From Peribacillus kribbensis DSM 17871 (GTDB taxonomy: Bacteria; Bacillota; Bacilli; Bacillales; DSM-1321), in NCBI RefSeq assembly GCF_000430765.1, contig NZ_AUMQ01000016.1:124001-188000 (forward strand): 64,000 nt of DNA, given 5' to 3'. The notes under the pieces are model-generated. The model ran no database searches. It worked only from the letters and a program-made list of their open reading frames with translations, and was not told where the DNA came from. The position numbers and the translations under genes are program-made. Each line of letters starts with the position of its first letter. Position 1 is the stretch's first letter. Below, in pieces: positions 24,727 through 34,099 of the stretch.

Positions 24727-27700
24727 CTATTTCAACTTCACCATAAACGTCTTAATCTCATAAGGCTTAATATCAAACGCAAAGCCCTTCTCTTCCTGAA
24801 TCTCAGAAATGCTTCTCTCCATCAGATCGCATTCCTGCCAGGATTCAATACTCCTATCACTTCTGAGCTCCACTTTCCCACGGGCTCCGGCAAATTCATG
24901 CAGACGGATTATAAGGGCATCCTCATTCTCCGCTTTCTTCACAGCATCCACTATTACGTTCGAAGCTGAGACACTGAACAAGGAAACACTCTCTGTCTGT
25001 CCCTCCGCATAAGTCAAAGGATTATTGAGCTCCCAGGCATGGCGCACGGTATTTCCTTCATACCAGCTGCCTGCATGAGGAAGGAGCGAATAGGTGAACA
25101 GATGCTCGCCCTGATCTGCTTTAATATCCGGATAGGTAGCGGATTTCAACAGAGTCAATCGCATCACATTGTCCTTGATGTCATGGCCGTATTTGCAGTC
25201 ATTCAGCAAGCTCACCCCGTAATCCCGCTCAGAGAGATCTGCCCACTGATGGCCGACCGTTTCAAACCGGGCATAATCCCAGCTTGTGTTCCAGTGGGTC
25301 GGGCGTTTTACGTTACCATATTGGATATCGTACGTGGCTTCTGTTGCCCGGATTTCCACCGGGAACGCCACTTTAAGGAGCTGGTCCTGCTCATGCCAGT
25401 CGACCTTCGTTTCAAAATCGATCCTCGGATTGTCAGCATACAAGGCCATTTTCTGGGAAATATTCGAGTTTGAATACGCCCATTTGAATTCCACCACACA
25501 GCGCACAGGCCCATTTTCGATCACCTGGACATCCTGCAGCTTGGAGATTTCCTTCATCTTTTCCTGATAGTACAGATCGATATCCCAGGCATCAAAGCGC
25601 ATTGGCTTATCCTCGAACACCTGGAACACATTGCCGCGTGCTTTAGGCGCCAAGACATTCCGTTCATTCTTCTTATCAAAGACCCGGGTCAGCTGGCCGT
25701 TGTCATTCCATGAGATCTCATAATAATTGGTGGACACACTTTTTTCAGCTGTATGGAATGATGAGGCAGTTCCATTCGTACCCTGTTCATAGCGGATGGT
25801 GCTCTTTCCTAATGAAGGTACATCCGAAACCTTGACCAGCCATTCGCCGGCAGCCGTCTTCTGGGCTTCGAGTACGTCTCCCCTCTCATTCTTCCAAATC
25901 AATTCACCAGTCGCTTTTGTGTCGACTTTCACAAGATCGTTGCGCTTCCACGAAGATGAGTTATAAACTGTAATCGCGCTGCCTCCATCATTCTCAGCGA
26001 TGGACTGGGAAGCGGCACTCCATGCACCCGCCGCAAGCTCATGCGCTTCGGCATACTCGAGCCTGCTGTCCTCATAGACCTCAGTGATCGAGGATCCTGG
26101 GATGATGTCATGGAACTGGTTCCGCAGGACAATTTTCCAGCTTTCCTCGAGATCTCGGGCCGGATAAGCAGACCAGGAACCCTTCACAATGCTGTTCAAG
26201 GCATTCAGCCACTCGGTTTCCCGCAGCAAAAGCTCCATTTTGCGGTTCATCCGTTTGTTGTAGGCCTGTGAAGTATACGTTCCGCGGTGGTACTCGAGAT
26301 ATAGCTCCCCATCCCAGAGGTGGACATATTGATCCGTGTTTTCGACCGTTTCATGCAGGCGCTGGAAGAATTCGTCCGCACGTCCTGTCTTCACAGCAGG
26401 CAGGCCAGGCATTTTATCGAGCTTTCGTCTCATCTCCAGCATTTCGCGGTTCACACCTCCCCCGCCGTCGCCATAGCCATAGGAAAGCAGGAGCTCCTGG
26501 TTCACGCCCTTATCACGGTACGCCTCCCAGATTCCTTTCACAGAACGAGGAGTGATCTGGCCATTGTATGTATAAAACCAGCGGTCATCCTCAGGGGTGG
26601 TGATGAAATGGGTCAGAATCTCCGTGCCGTCGATGCCTCTCCATTTGAAGGTGTCATGCGGCATGCGGTTGTACTGGCTCCAGCTGATTTTGGTGGTCAT
26701 GAAGGTTTTGATGCCGGACTTGACCAGAATCTGCGGAAGGGCCCAGCTGTAGCCGAACACATCCGGAAGCCACAGGTATTCGCATTCCTTCCCGAAGTTC
26801 TCGCGGAAGAATTTGGTACCTAAAAGCAGCTGGCGCACGAGCGACTCCCCGGATGTCAGGTTGCAGTCGGCTTCGAGCCACATTCCGCCTTCTGTTTCCC
26901 AGCGTCCTTCCTTCACCCGCTTTTGGATTTGCTCGTAAATTTCCGGATAATCCGTTTTGATATAATCATATAATTGGGGCTGCGTCTGCAGGAACACATA
27001 ATCCGGGTACTGCTCCATGAGGCGCAGGACAGTGGAAAAGGAGCGTGCCGCTTTTTCCCTTGTATGCTTCAGCCGCCACAGCCAGGCTACATCGATATGG
27101 GTGTGCCCGATGGCGGTCACGGTTACCGGGAAACTTTGGGGCATTTGCTCAATTTCTGCATTTAATAGAGACTGAGCTTCGTAAAGAGAATCATAGAAAC
27201 GTTCAGAGCCAGCATTCGACCAATCCACTAATAGGAAGGCGCGGTCCAATGCGTTTAGGAGCGTCTGTCTCTCCGGCTGGTTTTCCTCGAGATACTTGAC
27301 CGTTTCCAAACCTGCTTTTGCCGTGTAATACAGATCATCGGCCTTTTCATCGAGACAGGCGAAAAACGCCTTCTTCAATTGATGCTCCTGAAGCGTCGGC
27401 TGGCCTCCGCCTTCAAGACCTGACCAGAGCCTGAAGCAGAGCTCGATGCTTGTGCCGGCGAGGCTTCCATCGAGGAACACCTCCTGGTGGTTCATGTCCA
27501 CTCCCTGATACGGCGTTCCGTTAACATACAACAGGGATTCGAATCCCGAGTTATTCCCTCCGCCTGTTTTTCCAAAGTCAAACACACCGACAATCTTCTG
27601 CTGGGCCCACTGCTCTGGGATGGAGACCTGAGTTTTCAACCAGATATATTGGTCGCGGCCTTCCCAGCGGTCGCGGACATTCATGGTTCCCCATTCCCCG

Positions 27701-27837
27701 CCTTCAGGCGGCCGTTCCGAAACGTTTCCTTCTGCATCCTCCAGGGCCTGAAAGGACTGAATCGGCTGGGCATTTCGATAGCGGTAGGAATCCAGCTCCT
27801 GTATACGTCGTTCTAATTTATCAAGTGTCCAAAACAT
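24727..27837 (-). CDS. GH38 family alpha-mannosidase
   Basis: This protein of about 1036 residues has the typical length and layout of bacterial GH38: an N-terminal beta domain (1-230), the catalytic domain with zinc ligands in GHTHIDVAWLW (H247, D249) and the likely nucleophile D324 in LEADCNLTSGE, then middle and C-terminal beta-sandwich domains. There is no signal peptide, so it acts in the cytoplasm on imported manno-oligosaccharides. I start it at ATG 27837, 8 nt after AGGAG; GTG 27846 is too close. It is the last gene of the unit with the ABC importer genes upstream (26-bp gap to the permease). Confidence 0.92.
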   Translation of the reverse strand: MFWTLDKLERRIQELDSYRYRNAQPIQSFQALEDAEGNVSERPPEGGEWGTMNVRDRWEGRDQYIWLKTQVSIPEQWAQQKIVGVFDFGKTGGGNNSGFESLLYVNGTPYQGVDMNHQEVFLDGSLAGTSIELCFRLWSGLEGGGQPTLQEHQLKKAFFACLDEKADDLYYTAKAGLETVKYLEENQPERQTLLNALDRAFLLVDWSNAGSERFYDSLYEAQSLLNAEIEQMPQSFPVTVTAIGHTHIDVAWLWRLKHTREKAARSFSTVLRLMEQYPDYVFLQTQPQLYDYIKTDYPEIYEQIQKRVKEGRWETEGGMWLEADCNLTSGESLVRQLLLGTKFFRENFGKECEYLWLPDVFGYSWALPQILVKSGIKTFMTTKISWSQYNRMPHDTFKWRGIDGTEILTHFITTPEDDRWFYTYNGQITPRSVKGIWEAYRDKGVNQELLLSYGYGDGGGGVNREMLEMRRKLDKMPGLPAVKTGRADEFFQRLHETVENTDQYVHLWDGELYLEYHRGTYTSQAYNKRMNRKMELLLRETEWLNALNSIVKGSWSAYPARDLEESWKIVLRNQFHDIIPGSSITEVYEDSRLEYAEAHELAAGAWSAASQSIAENDGGSAITVYNSSSWKRNDLVKVDTKATGELIWKNERGDVLEAQKTAAGEWLVKVSDVPSLGKSTIRYEQGTNGTASSFHTAEKSVSTNYYEISWNDNGQLTRVFDKKNERNVLAPKARGNVFQVFEDKPMRFDAWDIDLYYQEKMKEISKLQDVQVIENGPVRCVVEFKWAYSNSNISQKMALYADNPRIDFETKVDWHEQDQLLKVAFPVEIRATEATYDIQYGNVKRPTHWNTSWDYARFETVGHQWADLSERDYGVSLLNDCKYGHDIKDNVMRLTLLKSATYPDIKADQGEHLFTYSLLPHAGSWYEGNTVRHAWELNNPLTYAEGQTESVSLFSVSASNVIVDAVKKAENEDALIIRLHEFAGARGKVELRSDRSIESWQECDLMERSISEIQEEKGFAFDIKPYEIKTFMVKLK

Positions 27838-27862
27838 ATCAAGCACTCCTTTTATTTTGAGA

Positions 27863-28687
27863 TTAGCCTTTAGATGCTCCGCCGAGGCTGAAGCCGGTAC
27901 TCATGAACTTCTGTGAAAATATATATAAGATGACGGAAGGCATCGTATACACCATGGAAAACGCAGCGAGCTTTCCGTATTCGATCATCCCGAAGGTCCC
28001 GAAGAACTGGAAAATGGTGACCGAGGCGGGAAATTTGTCCGGTGTCTGAATGAGGATATATGGAACGAAAAAGTTCCCCCAGCTTCCGGAAAAAGTAAAG
28101 ATGGCGACCGTGCAAATGCCGGGAATCATAAGCGGCGCGACCACCCTCCGCAGTCCTGCCCACACAGACGCACCGTCAATCCAGGCGGATTCCTCCAATT
28201 CCAGCGGAACACTGTCCATGAAGTTTTTCATCATCCAGATTGCATAAGGCAGGCCCGATGCCGTTAAAAACAGGATGGTTCCGATGAGGGAATCCTGCAT
28301 ATTCAGATAAATGAAGAGCTGGTAGACCGGCACCATCACCGCCGTGATTGGCAGGGCCGTCATGAACAGGATGGTATACATAAACGGCTTCTTGAATTTC
28401 AGGGCATATCGCGACAGGGGATAAGCGGCCATGATAGCGACCATTACCACAAGCACAGCCTGGCCAACCGAGATAAACAGCCCGATTCCAAACGAACGGA
28501 GATTAGCAGGATCCGTGAAAATCGATGTGAAGTTCGTGAGCGTAAAGGAGCTTGGCATTTTCAGGGATTGCTGGGCGTTGGGATCAAATGATGCGAATAA
28601 TACCCATAAAAGTGGCAGGATAAACATGATCCCCAGGATCGTCAGAATGACATATGGAACGACTTTTTCGGTTTTATAACGGTTCAT
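27863..28687 (-). CDS. Sugar ABC transporter permease (MalG type)
   Basis: This 274-residue protein has six predicted membrane segments and the EAA loop ESAWIDGASVWAGLRRVVAPLMIPG near residues 172-196, which docks on the ATPase. It is the inner-membrane partner of the permease encoded 13 bp upstream. GGAGGG precedes the ATG. As in many Firmicute CUT1 systems no ATPase is encoded here, so a shared MsmX-like ATPase elsewhere probably drives it. Confidence 0.92.
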   Translation of the reverse strand: MNRYKTEKVVPYVILTILGIMFILPLLWVLFASFDPNAQQSLKMPSSFTLTNFTSIFTDPANLRSFGIGLFISVGQAVLVVMVAIMAAYPLSRYALKFKKPFMYTILFMTALPITAVMVPVYQLFIYLNMQDSLIGTILFLTASGLPYAIWMMKNFMDSVPLELEESAWIDGASVWAGLRRVVAPLMIPGICTVAIFTFSGSWGNFFVPYILIQTPDKFPASVTIFQFFGTFGMIEYGKLAAFSMVYTMPSVILYIFSQKFMSTGFSLGGASKG

Positions 28688-28699
28688 GAATATCCCTCC

Positions 28700-29620
28700 T
28701 TAGATTTCTGCCTTCATGGATCGCATATAAATCAAACTGGCTCCGATTCCGATCACAAGCAGGATCAGGGAAATCGCGGTCCCATAGCCCAGCTGGTAAT
28801 TGACGAACGCCTGATTGTACATGAAGATCGGCAGCGTCTGGGTAGACGTACCCGGTCCTCCGCCGGTCATGGCGAAAATCAAGGTAAAGACGCCCAGTGT
28901 CTGCAGAGTTACGAGAATCATATTGGTCACGATCGATCCCTTTACCATCGGCAGGACGATGCGGAACAAAACCTGGAACTTATTCGCCCCATCCATGACA
29001 GCTGCCTCCTCGACACTTTTCGGTACATCGTCGAGGGCTGCCTGGAACACGAGCATCGAAAAGGCTGTTCCATGCCAGATATTCGCAATGACCACACTTA
29101 CCATCGGGAAGGTATACATCCAGGTGACCGGCTTCATTCCGATATGCTGCAGAACCATATTGAGGGTGCCATTATCACTTAAGAAGGCCACCCAGCAAAA
29201 CGCGACCACGATTTCCGGTGTCACCCAGCCGGCCAGGACGATGATGCCGATGATCCGGCGGAAGGTTTTGTTTTTCTCCTTCATTAGAACAGCGAGGATG
29301 AAGCCCAGCACCTGCTGGCCGATGACGGCAGAAAACAGAAGGAACACAATGGTTTTAACTACAGAGATCCGGAAATCAGGATCCTGGAACATGGTGACGA
29401 AGTTCTGAAATCCGATAAACTCTGTACTTTTTGCCTCCGTACCGGTCAGCGTTAGATTGGTAAAAGCAAAGTAAAAGGTCAGTAAGATCGGTCCTACAAA
29501 GAAAATTAGCAAGAGAATCCAGGCTGGCAGCAGGAACAGGACTGATTTCAGAAGAGTATGATCTCTCCTGGTTTTCTGCTTGATTGTGACGACTGGTGAT
29601 ACAGCTGTATTTGTACTCAT
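28700..29620 (-). CDS. Sugar ABC transporter permease (MalF type)
   Basis: This 306-residue protein has six to seven predicted membrane segments and the EAA loop EEAAVMDGANKFQVLFRIVLPM near 212-233. It pairs with the downstream MalG-type permease. The N-terminus carries a charged cytoplasmic stretch (KQKTRRDH) before the first helix. It follows the binding-protein gene, from which it is separated by a stable hairpin. Confidence 0.92.
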   Translation of the reverse strand: MSTNTAVSPVVTIKQKTRRDHTLLKSVLFLLPAWILLLIFFVGPILLTFYFAFTNLTLTGTEAKSTEFIGFQNFVTMFQDPDFRISVVKTIVFLLFSAVIGQQVLGFILAVLMKEKNKTFRRIIGIIVLAGWVTPEIVVAFCWVAFLSDNGTLNMVLQHIGMKPVTWMYTFPMVSVVIANIWHGTAFSMLVFQAALDDVPKSVEEAAVMDGANKFQVLFRIVLPMVKGSIVTNMILVTLQTLGVFTLIFAMTGGGPGTSTQTLPIFMYNQAFVNYQLGYGTAISLILLVIGIGASLIYMRSMKAEI

Positions 29621-29648
29621 TTCACACCCCGTCCTATAATTTTTAGCT

Positions 29649-29675
29649 GGAGGCTGCCTTTTCAGCGCAGCCTCC
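29649..29675 (-). terminator. Intercistronic hairpin between binding protein and permease genes
   Basis: A 9-bp perfect stem (GGAGGCTGC 29649-29657; GCAGCCTCC 29667-29675) without a U-tract on the minus strand. Such hairpins commonly protect or partly terminate the message, giving more binding protein than permease. Confidence 0.6.
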
Positions 29676-29682
29676 CCAACCT

Positions 29683-31056
29683 TTATTTTTCGATCACATT
29701 GTCAGCTCCGACAATTTTGGTTACATTGCTTTGATATTCCTTAGCTGCATCTTCTGGGGTGATTTTATCGGTGACGACTCCCTCGACAAGGGATTGAATC
29801 TGTGTGGATACAGTAGGATATTTATCGACTGCCGGACGGAAATGGGTGAAGCTCAAAAACTCCGTGGCTTCTTTAAACATCGGAATTTCCTGATAAGATG
29901 GATCTTTTGCGACATCATCACGAGGAGTCAGGTTTCGTTCTTTCTTAAGAAGTGACAGGTTGTTTTCCTTGCTGGAAGCTAATTTAATGAAGTCCCAGGC
30001 AGCGTCTTTATTATGAGAGTTTTTTGGGATGGAAAGTGCCCATCCCCCTGACATGGAGGTGGTTCCCGGTGCCTGGCCGTTCTGGGTCGGCATGGCGGCA
30101 AAACCTAAGGTTTTGAAGGCATCCGGCCACGGTGCGGAACCACTCTCGCCCCAGTTTCCTGTCTGCCAGAATCCGTCTAGCCCGATGGCAAGCTTCCCTT
30201 TAGGGAACATCTGCTGGTAAGCGACAGCGCCTCCCGACCCATTCAACACCTGGGAAAGACTTGGCCCCAGCTTTTTCTTATAAATCGTATCAATGAATTT
30301 GAAGGAATCGGTAAGGCCCTGGCCTTTCACGACCCATTTCTTGGAGTCATTATCATATAGAGGAGTGTCTGTGCCGGATAAGAGCATTTCAAATGTCTGC
30401 ATGGAGGTTGCTTCCCCTGTCGCCTTTCCGGAGTTCATCCAGATCGGGGTCACGCCGGGAAGCTTATCTTTGATGGCTTGTGCGGCTTTTAAGATATCAT
30501 CCCAGGACTTCGGCTCCCATGGAACGGGAAGTCCTGCTTTTTCAAAAAGATCCTTGTTGTACCAAAGTCCTCGGGAATCAGTGTTATAAGGCACTCCGTA
30601 TGTTTTTCCGTCCTGGGCAATGACGCCCTTTTTCACGCTGTCATTATAATTGCTCCAGTCACTCCAGTCCTTGATTTTATCATCCAGAGGCTCCAGATAG
30701 CCGGCGCTCGCATCGGAGTTGACCATGAAGGTGTCCTCGGTCACGATGTCGGGTGCGGTGTTTTTGGATTTTAACATCAAAGCGACCTTGGCAAAATAAT
30801 CTCCTTCCGAAACATTGAGCGGTGCCAGTTTCACATCCACCTTGGGATGGTCCTTCTCGTAGGCTGGAATGATCTCCTTATTGAGCCAGTCGGTCAGACC
30901 TTTATTCGTCCCTCCACCTGATCGGTATGTAATCTTGACGACCTGCTTCCCGCTGCTTTCGCTGGACGAGCTCTCATTCGAACACGCTGCACTCAGCAGC
31001 ATACTGCCGCCAATGACGGATACAGCCGCGATTTTCGTGAACATCCTTTTTTTCAT
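29683..31056 (-). CDS. Sugar ABC transporter substrate-binding lipoprotein
   Basis: This 457-residue protein has a lipoprotein signal peptide ending LLSAAC at about residue 25, followed by a serine-rich linker (SNESSSSESSGK) and a family 1 extracellular solute-binding fold. It catches an oligosaccharide outside the membrane, most likely an alpha-mannoside given the GH38 and GH76 genes in the same unit. A perfect cre site lies 36-49 bp upstream of the start codon, and GntR operators lie further upstream. Confidence 0.92.
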   Translation of the reverse strand: MKKRMFTKIAAVSVIGGSMLLSAACSNESSSSESSGKQVVKITYRSGGGTNKGLTDWLNKEIIPAYEKDHPKVDVKLAPLNVSEGDYFAKVALMLKSKNTAPDIVTEDTFMVNSDASAGYLEPLDDKIKDWSDWSNYNDSVKKGVIAQDGKTYGVPYNTDSRGLWYNKDLFEKAGLPVPWEPKSWDDILKAAQAIKDKLPGVTPIWMNSGKATGEATSMQTFEMLLSGTDTPLYDNDSKKWVVKGQGLTDSFKFIDTIYKKKLGPSLSQVLNGSGGAVAYQQMFPKGKLAIGLDGFWQTGNWGESGSAPWPDAFKTLGFAAMPTQNGQAPGTTSMSGGWALSIPKNSHNKDAAWDFIKLASSKENNLSLLKKERNLTPRDDVAKDPSYQEIPMFKEATEFLSFTHFRPAVDKYPTVSTQIQSLVEGVVTDKITPEDAAKEYQSNVTKIVGADNVIEK

Positions 31057-31091
31057 AACTCTCTCCCCTATACTTCATATTTTTTAAATAC

Positions 31092-31105
31092 TGTAAGCGG
31101 TTACA
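31092..31105. promoter_or_regulatory. CcpA cre site
   Basis: TGTAAGCGGTTACA matches the consensus TGWAANCGNTNWCA at every position. It lies 36-49 bp upstream of the binding-protein start, so glucose repression of the mannan operon is expected. Confidence 0.82.
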
Positions 31106-31165
31106 AGCTGATATAAAAAAATAAGACCGATCCACTGCATTAGCTGTGATGATATGTTCTTAGCA

Positions 31166-31188
31166 TAAATGGTATATTTGGTATATGT
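31166..31188. promoter_or_regulatory. Second GntR operator (imperfect)
   Basis: AATGGTATATTTGGTATATG resembles the perfect palindrome at 31308 (TGATATAT-TTG-ATATATCA), with G replacing A in both arms. It faces the ABC operon. Confidence 0.5.
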
Positions 31189-31307
31189 CAATATATTAAT
31201 AGAAAATTTTAAATATTTGAGTAATATGTGTTTAAAGGATGCTATGGCTGTCCCAAACCGAAACTTTGTTGAAGGATTGTTCAAAGTATATTGTCGGAAT
31301 ATTTATG

Positions 31308-31332
31308 AAATGATATATTTGATATATCATTT
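31308..31332. promoter_or_regulatory. GntR operator, perfect palindrome
   Basis: AAATGATATAT and ATATATCATTT are 11-bp inverted arms around TTG, 27 bp upstream of the divergent GntR start. This is the likely site for autoregulation. Confidence 0.7.
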
Positions 31333-31358
31333 AGGAGATTATTAGGATGTGAGGATAA

Positions 31359-32492
31359 GTGGAACTTCCATTATACGAAAAAATTTATCTGGACTTATTA
31401 AATCAGATTGAGACCGAGCAGCTAAAGCCCGGAGACCAGCTCCCCACGGAGAAGGAATTGGCGAGCCAGTATGGGGTCAGCCGGATTACCTCAAAAAAGG
31501 CGGTAGAAAAACTGGTCCAAATCGGGGCCATCGAAAGGATCCGCGGGAAAGGATCCTATGTATCAGACAGACTTCCGGACGTGAGTGCTTTTCGTAAAAA
31601 AAGCAGCTCTGCTCCGAGTGAATTCCCGGAAGATGAACCTAATGGCTTAATCGCCCTGATCATCCCCGACTTCTTCAAGGACAGCTTTGGCAGAAAAATC
31701 ATGAAGAACATTGAAAAGCGCTGCGCTGAAAAAAATTACAGCTTAGTGGTGAAGCTGACGTATGGCAGCCAGGAGGAGGAAGACGAGGCGATCAATACGA
31801 TGGTCCAGCTAGGGGTAAAAGGAATAATGATTTACCCGGTCAACGGCCAGCATTATACCGCCAGCATTCTGAGACTGGTCCTCGAGGGCTTTCCTCTTGT
31901 TTTAATCGACCGATATTTAAAGGGTATTCCCGTCTGCTCGGTTTATACGGACAACAAAAAGGCAGCCCAAAATCTGACTGAATTCCTGCTGACACAGGGT
32001 CATGACCATATTGCGTTTGTCTCGCCGCCCGAAGAAGACACTTCCTCCATCGAAGAAAGAATCCAGGGGTTTCAAGCTGCCTATCTCCAGAGAGGGATTG
32101 CCGTCAGTCCGGATCTGCTTGTGACAGAGATGTTCAGCACCCTCCCCACCTTTGAAAAATCTGATGAGTTTCAGGAAGACCTGATCAAACTGAGGAAGTT
32201 CATCGAGGAAAATGCCCATGTGACCGCCTTCATCGCCTGCGAATATGAAATCGCCTGCGTCCTCGCACATGTCCTCAAATCCCTCGGGAACTCGATTCCA
32301 GCCGATTATGCCATCGCCTGCTTCGACCATCCCGGCTGGTTTTATAATGATATGATCTTCACACATATCAAGCAGGATGAAGCGGGAATTGCGGTCAAAT
32401 CCGTAGACTTGCTTTTAAAACAAATCAACGGGGAGACTGTACCTGTTAAGAATATGGTAGAGTTCAAGCTTGTGGAGGGGAATACGGTATAA
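31359..32492 (+). CDS. GntR-type regulator with LacI-like sugar-binding domain (AraR type)
   Basis: This 377-residue protein joins a GntR winged helix (about 1-70, with LPTEKELASQYGVSRITSKKAVEKL) to a periplasmic-binding-protein-like effector domain (about 90-377), the AraR architecture. It is divergent from the mannan ABC operon and shares its 300-bp control region, so it very likely represses that operon until an oligosaccharide binds. The start is GTG 31359, 4 nt after GAGG. A partial, degraded copy of this gene's 3' half lies at 35555-35779. Confidence 0.9.
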   Translation: MELPLYEKIYLDLLNQIETEQLKPGDQLPTEKELASQYGVSRITSKKAVEKLVQIGAIERIRGKGSYVSDRLPDVSAFRKKSSSAPSEFPEDEPNGLIALIIPDFFKDSFGRKIMKNIEKRCAEKNYSLVVKLTYGSQEEEDEAINTMVQLGVKGIMIYPVNGQHYTASILRLVLEGFPLVLIDRYLKGIPVCSVYTDNKKAAQNLTEFLLTQGHDHIAFVSPPEEDTSSIEERIQGFQAAYLQRGIAVSPDLLVTEMFSTLPTFEKSDEFQEDLIKLRKFIEENAHVTAFIACEYEIACVLAHVLKSLGNSIPADYAIACFDHPGWFYNDMIFTHIKQDEAGIAVKSVDLLLKQINGETVPVKNMVEFKLVEGNTV

Positions 32493-32547
32493 TCAGACCT
32501 TGGTTCTTTAAAATAAATGGAGAAGATCTAATTAGCCCATGCAAAAT

Positions 32548-32573
32548 AGCTTGAGGATATGGTTCCTCAAGCT
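32548..32573 (-). terminator. Terminator of the LacI gene
   Basis: A 10-bp perfect stem (AGCTTGAGGA 32548-32557; TCCTCAAGCT 32564-32573), then TATTTTGC on the minus strand. It may also slow the convergent GntR transcript. Confidence 0.65.
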
Positions 32574-32587
32574 TGCAGTGCAGAATC

Positions 32588-33547
32588 TTAGACCGTTCCT
32601 CTTTCAATCAGGTTTACTGGTAACTCCATAGTCGATATGTTATCAGTCATTGCTTGTAAAAAGAGATTCCTCCCCATCTCTACAAGAGGAATCTCTATGG
32701 TTGTAATATTCATCATTTTGGCGATGGGTTCATTATCAAAGCCGATGATGGCCATTTCGTCCGGAATAGAAATCTCCATCTGTTCACAACGGATCACAAT
32801 CCCTGCAGCCACTTGGTCACTCGTAACCAATAGGGCTGATGGCGGTGAATCCATTTCTTTTATTTCATTGACAACCTTCTCACCATCCTCAAAATACAAA
32901 CAATTATCGATAATATATTCAGGATGATAGGGAAGCCTGTATTTCTTATGGAAATCCTTATAGGCCAGGCTTCGATTCTCACTGTTTGTCCCCGATCTTC
33001 TGCCAATACAATATCCAATTTTCCTATGCCCCTTTTGATATAAATACTCGAGGGCTTCAAAAAAGATCTTATAATGGTTGACAAAAGTTTTAGATATCTT
33101 CATTCCTTCAGCGCTTTCGCATAATACGATAGAGCCGTAGTGCAAATGCCCTTGAATGGTGGATAAGTCACTGGTTCTAGAACAAATAATTAACGAATCA
33201 ATCTGCTTTTGCTTGAGCATTTGCAATGCTTCCATTTCCCTGCTTTCGCTATAATCAGTCTGTATCAATACCAATTTATAGTTATATTGCAGAGCTTGAC
33301 TGGCAATTCCCTTTAATAATAAAGCAAAATACGGATGATCTGAAAACGGAATGGCCACACCCATCAACTGGGTTTTCCCTGTACTTAAGTGAACGGCATT
33401 TAGATTTTTATTATAATTAGTGGCTCTGACAGCCTCTAAAACCGCATTCTTTTTTTCCTCACTGACATAGGGGTGATGATTTAAAACTCTTGAAACAGTC
33501 GTTACAGAGACCCCAGCCATCTTTGCCAAGTCTTTAATATTTGTCAT
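32588..33547 (-). CDS. LacI family transcriptional regulator
   Basis: This 319-residue protein has the LacI helix-turn-helix (NIKDLAKMAGVSVTTVSRVL at about 3-22) with a hinge helix near 50 and a sugar-binding-type effector domain. I start it at ATG 33547 after AAAGGTGAG. Palindromes of the LacI kind, TGAAAC-NN-GTTTCA, occur at 33967 and 35497 upstream of the next two genes on the same strand, so it probably controls a small peptide gene and the dioxygenase gene. An exact copy of the other regulon's ATTATCGATAAT lies inside its coding region at 32903, probably by chance. Confidence 0.9.
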   Translation of the reverse strand: MTNIKDLAKMAGVSVTTVSRVLNHHPYVSEEKKNAVLEAVRATNYNKNLNAVHLSTGKTQLMGVAIPFSDHPYFALLLKGIASQALQYNYKLVLIQTDYSESREMEALQMLKQKQIDSLIICSRTSDLSTIQGHLHYGSIVLCESAEGMKISKTFVNHYKIFFEALEYLYQKGHRKIGYCIGRRSGTNSENRSLAYKDFHKKYRLPYHPEYIIDNCLYFEDGEKVVNEIKEMDSPPSALLVTSDQVAAGIVIRCEQMEISIPDEMAIIGFDNEPIAKMMNITTIEIPLVEMGRNLFLQAMTDNISTMELPVNLIERGTV

Positions 33548-33769
33548 GTTCTCACCTTTATAATAACTCACAAACGAAAGTTGATCTTAACAATTAAGAA
33601 ACAGCCCATACTGCTCTTTATCCATATCCTATAGTAGAGGCACAATCACCCTGCTATTTAGTAATCTACTATAAGTTCACTATTTGAATCCTTCCGCTAA
33701 AATCTTAATTCCTATACATCCACAGTGCCAAATGATAAGAATCCTGTCAACCGGTTTCTTTCATCCTAT

Positions 33770-33925
33770 TTATTTTGGTTGAATAGTTTTCCGGCAGTCG
33801 GATTTAGTAGAAAAAAAATCATCAAAGAAATCGATTGAATGAACTTCTATTTTTTGCTCAGATGCGTTTAAACAAACGTAAGCGGCAAAATAAATAACAA
33901 GGCAAAGAAATAACAATTCAAACAT
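33770..33925 (-). CDS. 51-residue predicted single-pass membrane peptide
   Basis: The ATG at 33925, behind GAGAGAGTG, opens a frame with a hydrophobic N-terminal segment (residues 2-19, FELLFLCLVIYFAAYVCL) and an acidic then basic C-terminal tail of about 30 residues; its stop is at 33770. It is unlike any family I know. A perfect LacI-type palindrome lies 42-57 bp upstream of the ATG, which supports a real promoter. It lies between the dioxygenase gene and the LacI gene on the same strand. Confidence 0.5.
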   Translation of the reverse strand: MFELLFLCLVIYFAAYVCLNASEQKIEVHSIDFFDDFFSTKSDCRKTIQPK

Positions 33926-33966
33926 ACCAATCACTCTCTCTTCATTATTTTTTCTGAGTGTAATTT

Positions 33967-33982
33967 ATGAAACGCGTTTCAT
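33967..33982. promoter_or_regulatory. LacI-type operator 1
   Basis: ATGAAACGCGTTTCAT is a perfect 16-bp palindrome upstream of the small peptide gene, with the central CG typical of LacI-family sites. Confidence 0.75.
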
Positions 33983-34024
33983 GTCAAACACAAAATCGAT
34001 TGGTTGTGTAATGCAGCTTACTGT

Positions 34025-34038
34025 TGAAACTGATTTCA
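34025..34038. promoter_or_regulatory. LacI-type operator, imperfect
   Basis: TGAAACTGATTTCA differs by one base from a TGAAAC-NN-GTTTCA palindrome and lies 58 bp from operator 1; the pair could allow looping. Confidence 0.45.
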
Positions 34039-34099
34039 TCACGCAGTGATACTAAGAATGTGATGTAGCGCAGGGCGATGCCAGCCCGACAATAATATG

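Noticed and set aside
32903-32914. An exact ATTATCGATAAT as a seventh regulon operator
   Set aside because: It lies inside the LacI coding region with no promoter next to it and is 16 kb from the GntR cluster; chance is likely in AT-rich DNA.
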